Positions 25,644 to 34,094 of a stretch of DNA of 64,000 nt are shown one piece after another. The position numbers and the translations under genes were made by a program. Each line of letters starts with the position of its first letter. Positions within the stretch are counted from its first letter, which is position 1. The notes below the pieces were generated by a model. That model had not been told where the DNA came from. It made no database searches and worked only from the letters and a program-made list of their open reading frames with translations. Origin of the DNA: Rhodobacteraceae bacterium Alg238-R152 (GTDB lineage Bacteria; Pseudomonadota; Alphaproteobacteria; Rhodobacterales; Rhodobacteraceae); the NCBI GenBank assembly GCA_900537125.1, contig UNRJ01000002.1, positions 1-64,000 on the forward strand. Direction: 5' to 3'.

Positions 25644-27554
25644 ATGGAGCGAGCCGCAGCCACCCAGGCCATGACCGTTGCTGGTCTGAACCTGATCAAA
25701 CAGGCGATGTCGATCTATGACAGCGATCTGAAGCTGGTGGTGGCCAATACGCGCTTTCGAGAAATGTTCTCTATTCCCCGTGTACTGAGCCAGCCAGGCG
25801 CGCCGTTCTCGGAAACCATCCGCTTTCTGATTGAGAATGGCGAATACGGCGACATTCGCGATGAAGACAAAGAGGCCTTTATCAAAGAGCGGGTGGACCG
25901 CGCCCTAAATTTTGAGGCGCATTACTTTGAGCGCAAACGCGCGGACGGGCGTTGGGTCTCTGTTGAAGGCTCGCCCCTGCCCGATGGTGGCTGGGTCGCG
26001 GTCTACACCGACATCACCTCCACCAAACGCCAAGAAGCGTTGCTCCGATCTCGCTCTGAAGAGCTCTCTGACCAATTGTTGCAATACGCCGAAGAGCTCT
26101 CCGCCACCAACCGCGAGTTGGAGGCCACGGTGCAGACTCTGGAAGAGGTGAAACGTCAGCTGATGGACAGCGAGGCGCGGATGCGGCTGACGGCGGAAAT
26201 GATGCCAGCCCATATCGCCCATGTGGGGCCGGATCGGCTTTACACCTACTCCAACCGCCGCCTGAGTGCGGTGATCCCGGGGCGCCCGTCCGACATCGTG
26301 GGTATGCATGCCAGCGAAGCCTTGGGGGACAACGCTTACAGCCATATCAAGCCGCATATGGACAAAGCCTTCAAAGGTGAGCCGTCGGTATTTGAGTTCA
26401 ACGAACACCCCAGCACCCGGCGCATCCGCGCGGCGTTTACGCCGGACGACAATGAGGGCGCCGCCCGTGGGGTCTACGTGTTGTCGATGGACGTGACCGA
26501 GGAAACTCAAGCCCGCGTTGCCTTGCAGCAAACTCGCCGGCGCGAGATCGCAGCGCAGATGACCAGCGGTTTGGCGCATGATTTTTCCAACCTGCTGACG
26601 ATCATTTTGGGCACGCAGAGCCGGTTGCAAAAGATGGACCTACCAGAGGATGCCCGTTCGCTGATTGAGGCCACTTTGGGCGCGGCGCGGCGCGGCGGCA
26701 CCTTGCTGGACAATCTCGCCAATGTGACCGGACCACGGGTGCCAAAACTGGCGCCAACGGACATGATTGGCTTTTTGACCGAGTTGGAAACCTTGGCGCA
26801 GCCGACGGTGGGCGATGACGTTGCGCTGATCATTGAGAACAGCATTCCAGACGGCGCGGTGTTGTTGGACCCGGCGATGTTACACGACTCGCTGGTGAAC
26901 CTCCTGCTGAACGCAGCCCATGCCTGTGGTCAGGGTGGCACCATCTTGTTGATTGCCGAGCTGATGCAGAACACCTGGGTGCAGTTCACCGTGCGTGATA
27001 CCGGACCCGGGTTCTCCGACACCGCGTTAGAGCATGCGCTGGATCCGTTCTTTACCACCAAAGGTGCGGATGGCTCCGGGCTTGGTCTGGCGATGGTTTA
27101 TGACATGACCAAGCTGGTGGGCGGCGACATCAAAGTGGCCAACACCGAAACCGGCGGTCAGGTGGTGCTGCGCCTGCCACTGCGCCGCGCGGTGCAGGAT
27201 TCCACACCGGGCCTGGCGTTGCTGGTCGAGGACAACCCGGACCTGCGCGGTCTGATCCGCGATATGTTGACCGACATGAAGCACACGGTGATCGAGGCCG
27301 CCAGCGTGGACGAGGCCCGCGTGTTGCTGGACCAGGTGCCGGACATCACACTGGTGTTGTCCGATATTTCGCTGGAAGGCGACGCCACCGGCGTAGACCT
27401 GATCCGTGAACTGGGGCGCGACCGCGTGCCCACCTACCTGATGACCAGCTTGCCCCAGAGCCATGATCTCTATATCGAAGGCGCCGCGCGCGCGCCGGTG
27501 TTGCCCAAGCCCTTTACCGCTGCGCAGCTTGACCAATTCTTACATCCGAAGTGA
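25644..27554 (+). CDS. PAS-containing hybrid histidine kinase
   Basis: The 636-residue kinase has no membrane helix. A PAS domain (residues 10-125) is followed by a coiled coil (about 130-180), a second PAS domain (180-290), the histidine box GLAHDFSNLLTIILG near residue 311, and the ATP-binding boxes NLLLNAAHA, DTGPGF, DPFFTTK and GSGLGLAM. A C-terminal receiver follows, with the phospho-acceptor in VLSDISLEGD and the conserved lysine in LPKPF. It probably senses a cytoplasmic signal. The start has GAAGGAG six to ten bases upstream. It is divergent from cluster A with a 198-base gap and is followed directly by its response regulator. Confidence 0.9.
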   Translation: MERAAATQAMTVAGLNLIKQAMSIYDSDLKLVVANTRFREMFSIPRVLSQPGAPFSETIRFLIENGEYGDIRDEDKEAFIKERVDRALNFEAHYFERKRADGRWVSVEGSPLPDGGWVAVYTDITSTKRQEALLRSRSEELSDQLLQYAEELSATNRELEATVQTLEEVKRQLMDSEARMRLTAEMMPAHIAHVGPDRLYTYSNRRLSAVIPGRPSDIVGMHASEALGDNAYSHIKPHMDKAFKGEPSVFEFNEHPSTRRIRAAFTPDDNEGAARGVYVLSMDVTEETQARVALQQTRRREIAAQMTSGLAHDFSNLLTIILGTQSRLQKMDLPEDARSLIEATLGAARRGGTLLDNLANVTGPRVPKLAPTDMIGFLTELETLAQPTVGDDVALIIENSIPDGAVLLDPAMLHDSLVNLLLNAAHACGQGGTILLIAELMQNTWVQFTVRDTGPGFSDTALEHALDPFFTTKGADGSGLGLAMVYDMTKLVGGDIKVANTETGGQVVLRLPLRRAVQDSTPGLALLVEDNPDLRGLIRDMLTDMKHTVIEAASVDEARVLLDQVPDITLVLSDISLEGDATGVDLIRELGRDRVPTYLMTSLPQSHDLYIEGAARAPVLPKPFTAAQLDQFLHPK

Positions 27555-27562
27555 GCCCCGCC

Positions 27563-28267
27563 ATGACCGCCCCGCTTGTCACCATCCTCGACGATGAACC
27601 GGAAATCCGCATGATTTTGGCGGACGCATTGGAAGATGCGGGCTTTCGCACCATGGCGTTTTCGCGGGCCACAGAATTTGAAGCCGCGCTCAAATCCACC
27701 ACACCAGATGTGTGTTTGGTGGATTTGGGGCTGCCAGACAAAGATGGGCTTACTTTGGTGCATCGGTTGGCTTTGGAACTGGGCGCGGCGGTGATCATCA
27801 TCTCCGGCCGCGCTCAGGTGCAGGACCGGATCACCGGCCTTGAGCTCGGCGCGGATGATTACATCATCAAACCGTTTGACCCTACCGAGGTGGTGGCACG
27901 AGTGCGGGCCCGGCTGCGCAAAGAGAAGCCAACTGCGCCGGTGACCGCCAACACTGCCGTCTTCAACGGCTGGACCGCCTATTTTGACCGCTATGTGTTG
28001 GTCGATGACACCGGTGCGGAAACCACTTTCAGCCATGCGGAAGGCGAAGTGCTGCGTCTGTTTCTCGACAGCCCCAAACGCTTGATCAGCCGCGCGCAGA
28101 TGCAGGAATCCTTGGGTGGGGCGGCTGGTGAGAGCTTTGATCGGGCCATGGATGTGCGGATTTCACGTCTGCGCACTAAGCTCAAAGAAGACCCCAAAAA
28201 CCCACGTCTTATCAAAACCATCTACGGCGCGGGCTATATCTTTTTAGGCGATGTGACCTGGCAGTAA
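27563..28267 (+). CDS. OmpR-family response regulator
   Basis: The 234-residue regulator has a receiver domain (residues 3-117) with acidic pair DDEP, phospho-acceptor in CLVDLGLPDKDG, threonine/serine ISGR and lysine YIIKPF, then a winged-helix DNA-binding domain ending RISRLRTKLKEDPKNPRLIKTIYGAGYIF. The partner is the kinase just upstream. I prefer the ATG at 27563 (MTAPLVTILDDEP); a GTG at 27551 that overlaps the kinase stop is the alternative. By position the pair could control the divergent cluster A, but no repeated binding site was clear in the gap. Confidence 0.9.
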   Translation: MTAPLVTILDDEPEIRMILADALEDAGFRTMAFSRATEFEAALKSTTPDVCLVDLGLPDKDGLTLVHRLALELGAAVIIISGRAQVQDRITGLELGADDYIIKPFDPTEVVARVRARLRKEKPTAPVTANTAVFNGWTAYFDRYVLVDDTGAETTFSHAEGEVLRLFLDSPKRLISRAQMQESLGGAAGESFDRAMDVRISRLRTKLKEDPKNPRLIKTIYGAGYIFLGDVTWQ

Positions 28268-28342
28268 CCCGCTGTATTTACACGGCGGTTACAAAACCAT
28301 CACAATATGTAGCCAAATGCCGCAAAATAAGGTATATATAGA

Positions 28343-28527
28343 GTTAGGTGGTCACCAGAGCGCCCCGGTTGAATCCTCCTTCCAACCTGTGCGGCGCGGG
28401 CACATCCACTCACGGAAGGGCCGCGGATTTTTTAGGGACAGGCGCGCGGTCTTTATGGGGACTGTGCAAGAACAAGTTCACTCCCGCCTTCCCCGCAGAC
28501 CAGACCATCGGCTGCGGGGAATTTTTC
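28343..28527 (+). ncRNA. Candidate small RNA with a CCUCCU hairpin loop
   Basis: A -10-like TATATA (28333-28338) is followed by a run of hairpins with no plausible reading frame: GGTTG/CAACC (28367-28387), whose loop AATCCTCCTTC exposes an anti-Shine-Dalgarno CCUCCU, then TGTGC/GCACA (28388-28404). Next comes a GCGGC/GCCGC stem ending in six T residues (to 28433), and finally a strong terminator at 28491-28527. CCUCC loops are a known feature of several alphaproteobacterial trans-acting RNAs. The 5' end and length (about 90 or about 185 nt) are estimates. I could not match it to a named RNA family. Confidence 0.4.
28491..28527 (+). terminator. Rho-independent terminator in the kinase/Rieske-like gap
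   Basis: CCCCGCAG (28491-28498) and CTGCGGGG (28512-28519) form an eight-base perfect stem followed by AATTTTTCTGTTT. It is 224 bases past the response-regulator stop, which is far for that gene and better suited to an independent transcript. Confidence 0.75.
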
Positions 28528-28720
28528 TGTTTACTTAGAAAACTGGATCAGATGCGCCGTCACCCGAAGGCCTGCTACGCGCCCAGTTTGACGGATGACT
28601 CGCGAGGTTTGTCTGAGCGCTTTGCGCTTGTTGAAGTTAATCCACCCGTAGGACTATTCGGGTTCTGCCGTCTAATTCGACTTTGCGCGCCAGTCGATTT
28701 GAACTATCCATTCTGTCAGT

Positions 28721-29281
28721 ATGCGACGTCCAAATGCACTATATTTCCTGACTGCGACAGCAGTAATGTTCTCCCTCGTATTGGGAATTTTCCTATTAAC
28801 GCGGACGGGTTTACCGACAGCCGATGTCGTTGCTCAGCAGGCAGCGAGCCGACCCATTATCCGAGTTGATGAATTCAGTCCTGGTGACGTTGAGATCCTT
28901 TTGCTTAATAATCGCAGGGTGGTTGTCTGGAGACGCAATGAGGCTGATAGGACCCTTGCAGCAAGCCAAAACGCACCAGAAGAATGGCGACATCACGATA
29001 CAAGAATTCTCGGAAAGCCCGAACCTATCTTAGCGGATGACGCAAATTTGACGTTGAACGGAGAATGGTTCTTTGCTTTGGCAGAGTTTTCCAACCCGTA
29101 TCAATACCTGTTGCTGAGAGCAGGCGACTGTGAGGGCTTCTTCGAAGGACGGTATGCAGCCCATTTTGACTTAGCAGGGCGTGTCAGAAAGGGCGGCGGT
29201 AGCAAGAACCTTACCGTCATAAAAGCCGAGTTTGTCGATGACGGGAAAGGCATACAGCTTTTTCTGAATGGAAAACCTTGA
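28721..29281 (+). CDS. Rieske-like protein lacking all iron-sulfur ligands
   Basis: The 186-residue protein parallels the bc1 complex Rieske subunit along its length. It has a short RR-containing N terminus and one membrane helix (residues 8-27), the neck region TADVVAQQ, then IIRVDEFSPGDVEIL ... VVVWRRNEADRTLA. The C-terminal block GDCEGFFEGRYAAHFDLAGRVRKG ... NL.V...FVDD corresponds to GDFGGWFCPCHGSHYD.AGRIRKG in PetA. The cluster motifs are gone: CTHLGC is replaced by FSNPYQ and CPCHG by EGRYA, so both ligand cysteines, both ligand histidines and the disulfide cysteines are absent. It therefore cannot hold a Rieske cluster; its role is unknown. The surrounding DNA is more AT-rich than the neighbours, suggesting different origin. 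Confidence 0.7.
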   Translation: MRRPNALYFLTATAVMFSLVLGIFLLTRTGLPTADVVAQQAASRPIIRVDEFSPGDVEILLLNNRRVVVWRRNEADRTLAASQNAPEEWRHHDTRILGKPEPILADDANLTLNGEWFFALAEFSNPYQYLLLRAGDCEGFFEGRYAAHFDLAGRVRKGGGSKNLTVIKAEFVDDGKGIQLFLNGKP

Positions 29282-29391
29282 AGCCAAAAATTGCGCGCCG
29301 AGAGCGAATTGGCGCTTCGTCCCCCCACCGTAAATGTGCGCCCCGGTTATGTTAAACTTTGGCCGTGCGGGTAAAATCTGACATGCAAAAA

Positions 29392-29420
29392 AGGCTCCCG
29401 CAAACCTCCGGGAGCCTTTT
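29392..29420 (-). terminator. Terminator of uptake cluster B
   Basis: AAGGCTCCCG (29391-29400) and CGGGAGCCTT form a long stem with a short loop; on the minus strand it ends in six T residues, and T-rich sequence also follows on the plus strand. It closes the cluster B transcript 22 bases after the binding-protein stop and could also end the Rieske-like transcript. Confidence 0.85.
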
Positions 29421-29441
29421 AGCTTTTTCAGTCAGTCCACT

Positions 29442-30596
29442 TTACTTCACAGCAACCGTCTTCCAACCGCCGTTTTCCACCACGGAAATCACCACGTCAT
29501 CCGCGCCACGGTGGTCGTCTGGACCATAGGTGGTCTGCGAACCAGTCAGCTCGTCCATGTAATCCAGCGTCTCCATGGCGGCGATGAAGCCTTCGTGGGT
29601 CAGCTCAGGACCCGCCGTCTCCAAGGCGCGCACCAGCGTGTCTGCTGCGGAGTAGCCGAGCATGGCAAAACCGGACGCAGGCTGATCAAACTTGGCTTTG
29701 TAGTCGGCAATAAACTTACCCGGCACTGGATCCGCTGCGCGTGCGTACAGATCCTGCCAGCCCGATGCGGCGTAAAGCCCGTCGGTAACACCGCCCGGCA
29801 CCATCGCCACTGGCTCCAGGAAGCCTGCGGAGGTGTTGAGGAATTTCACATCGGTCCAGCCCAGTTTCTTGGCGGTACCAACAACGGTGATGCCCTGACG
29901 CACGCCCAGCGCCATGGTGATCACGTCACACCCGGCCGCTTTGTGTTTGCCAAGAGAGCCGACAAAATCCAATTCATCCGGCTTGTGTGTGGTTTCGCTG
30001 GCCATGGTCAGGCCCATGCTTTCCGCAACATCGACAGTGGATTCAGCAATCTCTTTGCCAAAGTCGGACGGGATATACATGGTGCAGAGTTCTTTGGCGC
30101 CAAACTCTTCTGCAAGGTATTTCGCACCCACCTGCACTTGGTCGTAGTAGCTTGAGAAGCCAATGAATTTATTGTCCATCGGCTCTTGCAGCATCTGCCG
30201 CGCTGCAGAGAGCGGGCCGACATTTGGAATGCCTTTGGGATCAAGCAGTTTGAAGCCCGCCACGTTCATCGGCGTGCCAAGGGACAGCAGCATGGCAAAG
30301 GCTTTGTCCCGGTTGAGAAGCTTGTTGTAGCCCTGCATCGCGCGCGGAATCTGGTAGCCGTTGTCCTCCACAACAAACCGGATCTGACGCCCATGCACGC
30401 CGCCTGCGGCGTTCACCTCATCAAAGCGCATGTTGGCGCCGTTGACCGCCGGAACCCCCACCGCAGCAAAGATACCGGAGAGATCGTTTACGGACCCAAT
30501 CACCACTTCGCCGTCGCTCACGCCTTGCGTGTCCGCAGCGACCTGGCTTGCCAGCGCTGCCGCGCCAACCGCCAGTACAGTCGTCAGTTTTTTCAT
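29442..30596 (-). CDS. Periplasmic binding protein of cluster B transporter
   Basis: The 384-residue type I binding protein has signal peptide MKKLTTVLAVGAAALASQVAA, then DTQGVSDGEVVIGSVNDLSG, the standard start of the branched-chain (HAAT) class. Other typical segments are NAAGGVHGRQIRFVVEDNGYQ and TYGPDDHRGADDVVISV. It lies last in the operon LivH-LivM-LivG-LivF-ligase-binding protein, with AGGAGGAAA before the ATG. As in cluster A, the adjacent CoA ligase suggests that the ligand is an organic acid rather than an amino acid (inference). Confidence 0.92.
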   Translation of the reverse strand: MKKLTTVLAVGAAALASQVAADTQGVSDGEVVIGSVNDLSGIFAAVGVPAVNGANMRFDEVNAAGGVHGRQIRFVVEDNGYQIPRAMQGYNKLLNRDKAFAMLLSLGTPMNVAGFKLLDPKGIPNVGPLSAARQMLQEPMDNKFIGFSSYYDQVQVGAKYLAEEFGAKELCTMYIPSDFGKEIAESTVDVAESMGLTMASETTHKPDELDFVGSLGKHKAAGCDVITMALGVRQGITVVGTAKKLGWTDVKFLNTSAGFLEPVAMVPGGVTDGLYAASGWQDLYARAADPVPGKFIADYKAKFDQPASGFAMLGYSAADTLVRALETAGPELTHEGFIAAMETLDYMDELTGSQTTYGPDDHRGADDVVISVVENGGWKTVAVK

Positions 30597-30642
30597 AATT
30601 TCCTCCCGTTTAAAGTGTGGTCTGGGGCCACATACATGCAGC

Positions 30643-32535
30643 CTAATACATTTCCTCTATGAGTCCCGCGTGTTTCTTCTCCACAAAGCTGCGCTTAAGC
30701 TTCATGGTTGCGGTTAATTCTTCATCCTCCGCCGTTAGAAGGACGTTGATCAGGCGAAAATCCTTGATCTGTTCCACACGGGCAAACTCTTTATTAACCC
30801 CGTCCACCTCACCTTTGATGAGGTCCACCACATCTTGGGCGGCGCAGAGCGACGCAAAATCCGAGAACGGCACTTTGCGATCTTGCGCATATTTCTCGAC
30901 GTTTTCCTGATCGATCATAATCAGGCAGGTCAGGTATTTGCGCGCGTCGCCAATCACCACCGCATCTGAAATGTAGTGGCTGAATTTCAGGCGGCTTTCG
31001 ATCTCCGCCGGGGTGATGTTCTTGCCGCCAGCGGTGATGATGATGTCTTTCAAGCGGCCTGTGATGGTCAGGAAGCCATCGTCGTCCAGCTTGCCCACGT
31101 CCCCGGTGCGCAGCCAACCGTCCTCGGTGAAGGTCTCTGCCGTTTTCTCGTTGTTGCGCCAATAGCCTTGGAAATTGTTGAGGCCATAGGTCTGGATTTC
31201 GCCGTCGTCCGCGATGCGCACCTGAAACCCCGGCACAGCTTTGCCCACACTGCCCAGCTTGTTGTCATCAGGCACATTGATCGAGGCCAAACCGGCGTTT
31301 TCGGTCATGCCGTAGCCTTCCAAAAGTTGCACGCCAATTGCCCAGTACCAGCGGATTAGCTCCGGGCTGATCGGGGCCGCGCCGGTGCCGCCGCGACGCA
31401 TTTTGTCCATGCCCAACATCCGGCGCAGATTGCGCAGCACGAGGAAATCCCAGATCGCATAGTTGAGCTGCACGCCGCTTGGCACCGGCTTGCGCGCCAG
31501 CAGGTAATCCGCCCGCTTCAGGCCAGCTTTTACCGCGAGGTTGAAACACAACCGGCCAATGGGTGTGGCTTCTTGCGCCAGCACCAAGACACGGGAGTAG
31601 ATCTTTTCCCACACGCGTGGCACAGCGGTGAAATGTGCCGGTGAGACTTCTTGAAGATTATCAAAAACCGTCTCCGTGCTTTCGGCAAAGTTCACCGTGG
31701 ATTTGCCGGCAATTGGGAAATAGGCGGACACGTTGCGCTCCAAAATATGGCACAGCGGCAAGAAACAGAGCTGCTCATCCTTGTCCATCGTCGGCAGCGC
31801 ATGCGCACCGGACACGCATGCGGCAATCACGTTTTCCTGTGACAGCATCGCGCCTTTGGGCATGCCGGTGGTGCCAGAGGTGTAGATCAGCAGACCAGTG
31901 TCTTCTGGTTTGGCCTGTTTGATTTCCTCTTCAAAAACGCCGTGATGTTCGGCCTCAAAGGCGCGCCCGGTTTCATAAAGGTCTTCGAGAAAGACACATT
32001 TGTCATGGCGCAGATCGTGCAGGCCGTCTTGGTCCAATATGATGACTTTTATGACTTGGCTGGCTTGATCTTCGATCTCTAGAAACTTGTCGAGCTGCTC
32101 GTCGTTTTCCACAAACAGGAAGCGGCTACCGCTATCGCGCAACAGGTATTCCAGCTGGCTGGCGGAGTCGGTGGTGTAAACACCGGAAGCAATGCCGCCC
32201 ACACATTGGATTCCCATGTCGGCATAGAGCCATTCCTTGCGGTCTTCCGACAGGATCGAAACCACCTCGCCGCGTTCCAGCCCCAAAGCGCGCAGGCCAA
32301 GACCAATCCACTTGGCGTGGGTCCAATAGTCTGTCCACGAATAGGCCTGCCAGATGCCGAGGTCTTTTTCACGATGGGCGGTGCGGTCGCGCAGCTGTTC
32401 ACAGCGCTTTTGAAACAGGCTCACCATCGTGTCGCAGCCATCCACAACAGCGGGTTTTTGCCCCGGTGTGGCGGAGACAATCACGCCGTTGATTTCAATC
32501 TGCTCCGGCGGCTGGGATGTGGTTTGAATGTTCAT
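30643..32535 (-). CDS. Long-chain-type acyl-CoA synthetase (cluster B)
   Basis: The 630-residue AMP-forming ligase is of typical length for bacterial FadD15/long-chain types. It contains GLLIYTSGTTGMPKGAMLSQEN near residue 217, LLEGYGMTENAG, and the hinge DGWLRTGDVGKLDDDGFLTITGRLKDIIITAGGKNITPAEIE, all strongly conserved. The C-terminal catalytic lysine region is present (MKLKRSFVEKKHAGLIEEMY). It would activate fatty or related acids delivered by the neighbouring transporter, feeding the acyl-CoA dehydrogenases encoded upstream. The start MNIQTTSQPPEQ is 15 bases after LivF stops. Confidence 0.92.
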   Translation of the reverse strand: MNIQTTSQPPEQIEINGVIVSATPGQKPAVVDGCDTMVSLFQKRCEQLRDRTAHREKDLGIWQAYSWTDYWTHAKWIGLGLRALGLERGEVVSILSEDRKEWLYADMGIQCVGGIASGVYTTDSASQLEYLLRDSGSRFLFVENDEQLDKFLEIEDQASQVIKVIILDQDGLHDLRHDKCVFLEDLYETGRAFEAEHHGVFEEEIKQAKPEDTGLLIYTSGTTGMPKGAMLSQENVIAACVSGAHALPTMDKDEQLCFLPLCHILERNVSAYFPIAGKSTVNFAESTETVFDNLQEVSPAHFTAVPRVWEKIYSRVLVLAQEATPIGRLCFNLAVKAGLKRADYLLARKPVPSGVQLNYAIWDFLVLRNLRRMLGMDKMRRGGTGAAPISPELIRWYWAIGVQLLEGYGMTENAGLASINVPDDNKLGSVGKAVPGFQVRIADDGEIQTYGLNNFQGYWRNNEKTAETFTEDGWLRTGDVGKLDDDGFLTITGRLKDIIITAGGKNITPAEIESRLKFSHYISDAVVIGDARKYLTCLIMIDQENVEKYAQDRKVPFSDFASLCAAQDVVDLIKGEVDGVNKEFARVEQIKDFRLINVLLTAEDEELTATMKLKRSFVEKKHAGLIEEMY

Positions 32536-32550
32536 GCGCCTGCCTCCCCC

Positions 32551-33324
32551 TTATCGCCATGTCTTCTTGCGTTTCCAGCGCCGTTCACCACGTGCGCCGT
32601 CTTCTTGATGACCCAGGTAGAAGGCCTTGATGTCTTCACTCTCCATCAGCCGATCGGCTGTGTCGTCCATCACAATCCGCCCCACCTCCATGACATAGCC
32701 AACATCCGCGAGATCCAGCGCCACTTTGGCGTTTTGCTCCACCAGCATCATGGTCACGCCTTCGTCTTTGTTCAGGCGTTTGAGGATGGCAAAAATCTCC
32801 TGCACCAAGAGCGGCGATAGGCCGAGCGATGGTTCATCCAACAACATGATCTTGGGTCGCAGCATCAACCCGCGCCCAATGGCGAGCATCTGTTGCTGAC
32901 CACCAGAGAGCGTGCCAGCCTCTTGATGACGGCGCTCCGCGAGGATGGGAAAGTAGTCAAAGACCATTTGCCGGTCTTTTTCGATCTCCGCTTTGTCCGA
33001 GCGCGTGTAGGCGCCAAGCGAGAGGTTCTCATCCACCGTCAGAAGCGGGAAGACCTCGCGGCCTTCGGGCACATGCACGATGCCTTGGCCAACCACCTTG
33101 TGCGGTTCCATGCCCTGAATTTCCCGGCCCTCAAACACCACTTGGCCTTTTTCAGGGTCCATAATGCCGGAGATGGTTTTCAGCAAGGTCGACTTGCCCG
33201 CACCATTGGCGCCAAGCACGGTCACAACCTGACCTTTCTCGACCTTCAATGACACGCCGCGAATGGCCATAATCGGCCCGTAGAAGCTCTCGATGTTCTT
33301 GATATCAAGCACTGTTTCGCCCAT
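32551..33324 (-). CDS. LivF-type ABC transporter ATPase (cluster B)
   Basis: The 257-residue ATPase contains Walker [17 protein letters not shown] near residue 40, signature TLSGGQQQMLAIGRGLM, Walker B IMLLDEPSLGLSPLLVQ and switch MMLVEQNAKVALDLAD. Like the cluster A LivF it has a basic tail (RGERRWKRKKTWR) after FYLGHQED, a shared trait of the two systems. I chose the ATG at 33324, which overlaps the LivG stop (TGATG); a GTG one codon upstream is also possible. Confidence 0.92.
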   Translation of the reverse strand: MGETVLDIKNIESFYGPIMAIRGVSLKVEKGQVVTVLGANGAGKSTLLKTISGIMDPEKGQVVFEGREIQGMEPHKVVGQGIVHVPEGREVFPLLTVDENLSLGAYTRSDKAEIEKDRQMVFDYFPILAERRHQEAGTLSGGQQQMLAIGRGLMLRPKIMLLDEPSLGLSPLLVQEIFAILKRLNKDEGVTMMLVEQNAKVALDLADVGYVMEVGRIVMDDTADRLMESEDIKAFYLGHQEDGARGERRWKRKKTWR

Positions 33325-34094
33325 CACGCGGCCCCCGCGCCAAGGTAAGCTTCAATCACAGCCGGGTCAGATTGCACCTGCTGAGGCGTGCCTTCGGCCA
33401 GCTTGGCCCCATCGGCCAGCGCCAGCACACGGTCGGACACGCCGGAGACCAGCCCCATGTCATGCTCCACCATCAAAACGGTGATGCCCATCTGTTTGCG
33501 AATGTCATCAATCCACCAGCGCATGTCCTGGGTTTCTTCCACCGAAAGCCCCGAGGCAGGTTCATCCAGCAATAGCAAACGCGGACCAGATGCCAGCGCG
33601 CGGCCCAGTTCCACCACCTTGCGCACACCATACGGCAGACCGGCGATCATCTTGTCACGGTAAGGCTGCAGGTCGAGAAAATCGATGACTTCCTCCACCG
33701 CCTCGCGATGCCGTTTTTCTTCACGCCGCACCTTTGGTGTGAACAACATTTCCTGCATCAGATTGGTGCTGCGATGGCGATGCCGCCCCACCAGCAGGTT
33801 TTGCAGAACCGTGGCGTGATCAAACAGCTCAATGTTCTGGAACGTGCGCGCGATGCCAAGGTCCGCCACGGAATCCGCATTGCGTTCCAGCAGGTTATGC
33901 CCGTCAAAGGTCAGTGACCCGGCGTAGGGATCGTAAAACCGCGAGATCAGGTTGAAGACTGTGGATTTGCCCGCGCCATTGGGGCCCACGATGGCATAAA
34001 CTTCTCCCTCATCTACGCTGAAGGTCAGATCATTCACCGCAACCACACCACCAAATTTGAGCGTCGCGTTGTTGATTTCCAGCAAAGTGCTCAT
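33324..34094 (-). CDS. LivG-type ABC transporter ATPase (cluster B)
   Basis: The 256-residue ATPase contains Walker A GPNGAGKSTVFNLISRF near residue 38, GLPYGVRKVVELGRAL in place of the classical signature, Walker B LLLLDEPASGLSVEETQDM and the switch VLMVEHDMGLVSGVSD. It overlaps LivM upstream by four bases and LivF downstream by one base, so LivM, LivG and LivF should be made in fixed proportion. Confidence 0.92.
   Translation of the reverse strand: MSTLLEINNATLKFGGVVAVNDLTFSVDEGEVYAIVGPNGAGKSTVFNLISRFYDPYAGSLTFDGHNLLERNADSVADLGIARTFQNIELFDHATVLQNLLVGRHRHRSTNLMQEMLFTPKVRREEKRHREAVEEVIDFLDLQPYRDKMIAGLPYGVRKVVELGRALASGPRLLLLDEPASGLSVEETQDMRWWIDDIRKQMGITVLMVEHDMGLVSGVSDRVLALADGAKLAEGTPQQVQSDPAVIEAYLGAGAA

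Larger units (their letters stand above)
28268..28720 (+). other. Gap with candidate RNA and promoter
   Basis: This 453-base stretch has no convincing gene. It begins with an imperfect hairpin (GTAACCCGC / GCGGTTAC at about 28264-28291) after the response regulator. It then holds the candidate small RNA and its terminator (28343-28527). The remainder leads to the Rieske-like gene and contains a possible weak promoter (TTGAAG at 28631-28636, TATTCG at 28655-28660, spacing 18). Confidence 0.45.

Noticed and set aside
28348..28869. 173-residue frame covering the RNA candidate and Rieske-like start
   Set aside because: Crosses two hairpins and a terminator, is cysteine-rich in a random way, and overlaps a better-supported gene in another frame.
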